The translations under genes were made by a program, and so were the position numbers. Shown one piece after another: positions 61,473 to 64,000 of a DNA stretch of 64,000 bases (positions are counted from its first letter, which is position 1; the number at the start of each line of letters is the position of its first letter). A model generated the notes under the pieces. It was not told the origin of the DNA, did no database searches, and was given only the letters and a program-made list of their open reading frames with translations. The stretch comes from Halpernia humi. GTDB lineage: Bacteria; Bacteroidota; Bacteroidia; Flavobacteriales; Weeksellaceae. Location of the stretch: NCBI RefSeq assembly GCF_900108025.1, contig NZ_FNUS01000001.1, positions 372,001 through 436,000 of the forward strand, given 5' to 3'.

Positions 61473-62399
61473 ATGACGAATCCTTTATTTTACGCTAAAA
61501 TTCTTCTCTTCGGAGAATACGGAATTATAGAAGACTCACAAGGTCTTACGGTTCCTTATAGTTTTTATAAAGGTACTTTGAAGTTTTCCGACCTCGATTC
61601 TGAGTTTGAAAAAAAATCTAATTCTTCTTTAAAAAAATATTTAGAATATTTAGAAAAAACAGAATTACCAGAAGATTTTAAATTAAACCTAAATTCTTTC
61701 AAAAAAGATATTTCTAAGGGTTTGTTTTTTGATTCTAACATACCGCAAGGTTACGGCGTAGGAAGTTCTGGCGCTTTGGTTGCCGCTATTTTTGAAAAAT
61801 ATTCCATCATCAAAAGAACGCTGGAAAGCATTAGCAAAGACGGTTTAAAGAATCTAAAAGTCGTTTTCGGACAATTAGAAAGTTATTTCCACGGAAAAAG
61901 TTCTGGGATTGATCCTTTGATTTGTTACATGAATTTGCCCATTCTGATTGAGAATCGTGACAATGTAGATAAAGTTTTGTTTCCTAAAGAAGAAGCCGGC
62001 AAAGGCGCTATTTTCTTGATAGATTCTGGTTCCGTGGGCGAAACTGGCCCGATGATTCAGATTTTCTTTGAAAAATTAAAAAACGAAGGTTTCCGCAAGA
62101 CATTAAAAGAAGAATTTATCCGCTACAACAACGCTTGTATCGATACTTTTTTGAAAAAAGAGATGAATCCTTTCTTTAGAAATTTAAAAAAATTATCTTT
62201 TTGGGCATTCGAACATTTCAAACCAATGATTCCTGAAAATATTTGGATGGCCTGGAAAAAAGGTTTAGAATCGAACGCTTATTACTTAAAACTCTGTGGC
62301 AGCGGCGGCGGCGGTTATATTTTAGGGTTTGCGAAAGATTACCCAAAAGCAGAAAAAATGCTTCAAGGTTTTGATAAAGAAGTGATTTATAGGTTTTAA
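61473..62399 (+). CDS. mvk: Mevalonate kinase-type GHMP kinase
   Basis: The protein has 308 residues from the ATG at 61473. The GHMP-kinase motifs are in order: KILLFGEYGII near the N-terminus, the phosphate-binding loop PQGYGVGSSGAL (about 90-101), SYFHGKSSGIDPL in the substrate region and LCGSGGGGYILGF near the C-terminus. It phosphorylates mevalonate in the route to isopentenyl diphosphate. It is followed 17 bp later by a UbiA prenyltransferase gene. GHMP members are hard to separate by eye, so the substrate is probable rather than proven. Confidence 0.85.
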   Translation: MTNPLFYAKILLFGEYGIIEDSQGLTVPYSFYKGTLKFSDLDSEFEKKSNSSLKKYLEYLEKTELPEDFKLNLNSFKKDISKGLFFDSNIPQGYGVGSSGALVAAIFEKYSIIKRTLESISKDGLKNLKVVFGQLESYFHGKSSGIDPLICYMNLPILIENRDNVDKVLFPKEEAGKGAIFLIDSGSVGETGPMIQIFFEKLKNEGFRKTLKEEFIRYNNACIDTFLKKEMNPFFRNLKKLSFWAFEHFKPMIPENIWMAWKKGLESNAYYLKLCGSGGGGYILGFAKDYPKAEKMLQGFDKEVIYRF

Positions 62400-62416
62400 T
62401 TCTAAAATCCTATATT

Positions 62417-63301
62417 TTGAATAAAAGTCTTTTCTACAGAATTTCCCAGTTTTTTGGCTTTCTTTTGGGCGCAAAAGTATTCGTAACGGCACTTTTGGCA
62501 TTTGCACTTTACGTTTCCGCTTTTTTTCTTTTTAATCGAGACGAATCTTTTAGAAATTTTGTTTTTGATTATAAAGTTCACGGTTTAATTTTTAGTTCAC
62601 TTTTTAGCATTCTAGCCGGCGGAATTATCAATCAATTTTATGATAAGGAAAAAGATACCCTTACAAAACCCTTTCGCAGCCGTATTCAAAACTTTTTGAA
62701 ACAGAAATATTTTCTTTACGCCTACCTTTTTTTAAATTTATTATCACTAGGGATTGCGTCACTTTTATCTTTTAGAATATTTATTTTTCTCTTGGTTTAT
62801 CAATTTTTGATGTGGTTTTACAGCCATAAATTGAGCAAAATTTTATTTTTAAATAATATCACTTTCGTTGCTTTAACGCTCTATCCATTCTTTGGAATTT
62901 TGGTTTATTACCGCACATTTTCCGTAGAAATCGTTTTTTCTGCGCTATTTCTCTTTTTTACGCTACTTATTTTAGATATTTTAAAAGATACTTTAACAAA
63001 GAACGCCGATAAAGTTTTTGGCTATTCTACCATTCCAAATATTTTCGGTACTAAAGTGGCTGTTACAAATGTGATATTTCTCATTATTGTTAATATTTTA
63101 GTTTCAATGAAAATTATTATTCACAATGGATTAGACAATATTTGGTCTTATTATTTCGCTGCCGGACTTTTTGTTTTTATTTTTTGTATTTATCTATTAC
63201 TTCGAAATTTTAAAAATTCAAAATTTCTGACTTTAAATCTTCTCAGATTATGGCTTTTTGTCGGTATTTGCGCGATGCTTTTGAATGGAATTTTTCATTA
63301 A
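62417..63301 (+). CDS. UbiA-family prenyltransferase
   Basis: The 294-residue inner-membrane enzyme has eight or nine hydrophobic helices. Both prenyl-diphosphate-binding motifs are visible: NQFYDKEKDTLTKP (about 76-89), and LDILKDTLTKNADKVFGYSTIP (about 188-209). The start is a TTG, because no ATG precedes the conserved helix. UbiA members attach isoprenoids to quinone precursors, haem, or glycerol lipids. In Bacteroidota a member beside mevalonate kinase is often annotated as geranylgeranylglycerol-phosphate geranylgeranyltransferase, which cannot be confirmed here. Confidence 0.85.
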   Translation: MNKSLFYRISQFFGFLLGAKVFVTALLAFALYVSAFFLFNRDESFRNFVFDYKVHGLIFSSLFSILAGGIINQFYDKEKDTLTKPFRSRIQNFLKQKYFLYAYLFLNLLSLGIASLLSFRIFIFLLVYQFLMWFYSHKLSKILFLNNITFVALTLYPFFGILVYYRTFSVEIVFSALFLFFTLLILDILKDTLTKNADKVFGYSTIPNIFGTKVAVTNVIFLIIVNILVSMKIIIHNGLDNIWSYYFAAGLFVFIFCIYLLLRNFKNSKFLTLNLLRLWLFVGICAMLLNGIFH

Positions 63302-63476
63302 ATTTAAAAAAATATGTTTGTTGATTAAGCAGACTTATTTCTGATTTTTTTTAATTGCACATATATCTTCGTCATTTGAAAAACCTACGAGAGAATAAAA
63401 TCAAAAATCATTTAGATTTCTTGTTATTAGTTACTAAATTTCTCACTAAATCTTATTATTACCGTTTTCAATTTTG

Positions 63477-63484
63477 TAAATTTG
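63477..63484 (+). promoter_or_regulatory. Bacteroidota -7 promoter box for gpmI
   Basis: TAAATTTG matches TAnnTTTG, 21 nt before the ATG at 63506. Confidence 0.55.
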
Positions 63485-63505
63485 TTTAAATAAAATATAT
63501 TTAAA

Positions 63506-64000
63506 ATGTCAAAAAGAGCCATACTTGCCATTCTTGATGGATGGGGTTTGGGATTAAATCCTGAAGTTTCAGCAATTGCAAAAGCAAATACACCATTTAT
63601 AGATTCTTGTTTAAAGAATTTTCCGAATACCACACTTGAAGCGAGCGGAACAGCCGTTGGTTTGCCAGAGGGCCAAATGGGTAATTCTGAAGTCGGCCAC
63701 ATGAATTTGGGTGCTGGAAGAGTCGTTTATCAAAATTTGGTAAAACTCAATATGGCGGTAGAAAATAATACTTTAGGAAAAGAAAAAGTAATTGTTGATG
63801 CCTTTAAATATGCCCAAGAAAATTCTAAAAAAATTCATTTTATCGGTTTAGTTTCAGATGGCGGTGTTCATTCGCACATCAATCACCTAAAAGGTTTGCT
63901 TACTGCTGCATCAGAATTTGGTTTAGATAAAAATGTTTTCGTTCACGCATTCACAGATGGTCGCGATTGTGATCCGCATTCGGGGAAAGATTTTATTTCA
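63506..64000 (+). CDS. gpmI: 2,3-bisphosphoglycerate-independent phosphoglycerate mutase, N-terminal part
   Basis: The first 165 codons of this glycolytic enzyme are present and the gene runs off the right edge. It begins MSKRAILAILDGWGLG with the first metal aspartate (Asp11). MGNSEVGHMNLGAGR carries the phosphorylated nucleophile Ser61. VSDGGVHSHINHLKGLL and HAFTDGRDCDPHSG are further family blocks. GpmI interconverts 3- and 2-phosphoglycerate using manganese. Confidence is high even without the C-terminal half. Confidence 0.95.
   Translation, partial: MSKRAILAILDGWGLGLNPEVSAIAKANTPFIDSCLKNFPNTTLEASGTAVGLPEGQMGNSEVGHMNLGAGRVVYQNLVKLNMAVENNTLGKEKVIVDAFKYAQENSKKIHFIGLVSDGGVHSHINHLKGLLTAASEFGLDKNVFVHAFTDGRDCDPHSGKDFIS

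Overview
The window is a contiguous, gene-dense stretch of an AT-rich bacterial chromosome. It almost certainly comes from a member of the Flavobacteriia (Bacteroidota), and probably from the Chryseobacterium/Kaistella/Cloacibacterium neighbourhood of the Weeksellaceae. That placement is inference. It rests on Bacteroidota promoter boxes (TAnnTTTG) before many genes, the near absence of Shine-Dalgarno sites, a fused SecDF, the short Bacteroidota-type primary sigma factor, bacillithiol-type redox proteins, a mevalonate kinase beside a UbiA prenyltransferase, and secreted proteins typical of the group.

Layout. 1-2.8 kb: the start of fabI, a small helix-rich stress-type protein, the DNA glycosylase Tag, a nucleoside phosphorylase with a 54-codon membrane gene behind it, and a SUI1-family factor. 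2.9-8.1 kb: an RsuA/RluB-family pseudouridine synthase, a thiol-disulfide protein, a GHL10-type lipoprotein and YchF. 8.6-14.3 kb: topoisomerase IV parE and parC with an unknown membrane gene between them, then a rhomboid protease. 14.9-21.2 kb: prmC-yaaA, a stress-type protein, a family 43 glycosidase, an acetyltransferase and a small plastic region of unknown genes. That region includes a 57-bp direct repeat made from the tail of a frameshifted mini-gene. 21.5-24.7 kb: lysine catabolism (aminoadipate-semialdehyde dehydrogenase and lysine 6-aminotransferase) and a DUF2007 protein. 25.1-31.6 kb: a GbsR/MarR-type regulator followed by a complete tripartite RND efflux pump, with an 85-bp tandem duplication between regulator and pump. 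31.8-40.4 kb: tRNA-Ala(GGC), hemN, a group of unknown secreted and membrane proteins, and secDF. 40.5-46.9 kb: a DNA-damage block with an SRAP protein, an S24 (LexA-like) repressor and, divergently, a Y-family polymerase and a DnaE2-sized polymerase III alpha subunit. 47-50.4 kb: pncA, a bacillithiol pair (YfiT-like, YtxJ-like), a Crp/Fnr regulator and adenosine deaminase. 50.5-57.4 kb: phosphatidylserine decarboxylase, rpoD, a bifunctional nuclease, a nucleoside permease and an ECF sigma/anti-sigma/outer-membrane operon. 57.5-64 kb: thiolase, an Atg22-like transporter, a leucine-rich-repeat protein, mevalonate kinase, UbiA prenyltransferase and the start of gpmI.

Most genes are housekeeping. 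The intergenic DNA is less ordinary and holds several families of structured repeats: (i) elements with conserved ends and a variable hairpin, each directly behind a stop codon (8144, 14297, 43531); (ii) a 140-bp element with two GGAGC-type hairpins (14721, 24795); (iii) short inverted-repeat elements with ATATGnnATCGCC ends (two in tandem at 25599 and 25684, one at 34599); (iv) inverted repeats built on ACTTTG(T/C)CAA, on the Bacteroidota CTTTGTGGTTAAA motif and on the GCGCAAAG motif. No CRISPR array, transposase, integrase or phage gene was seen.
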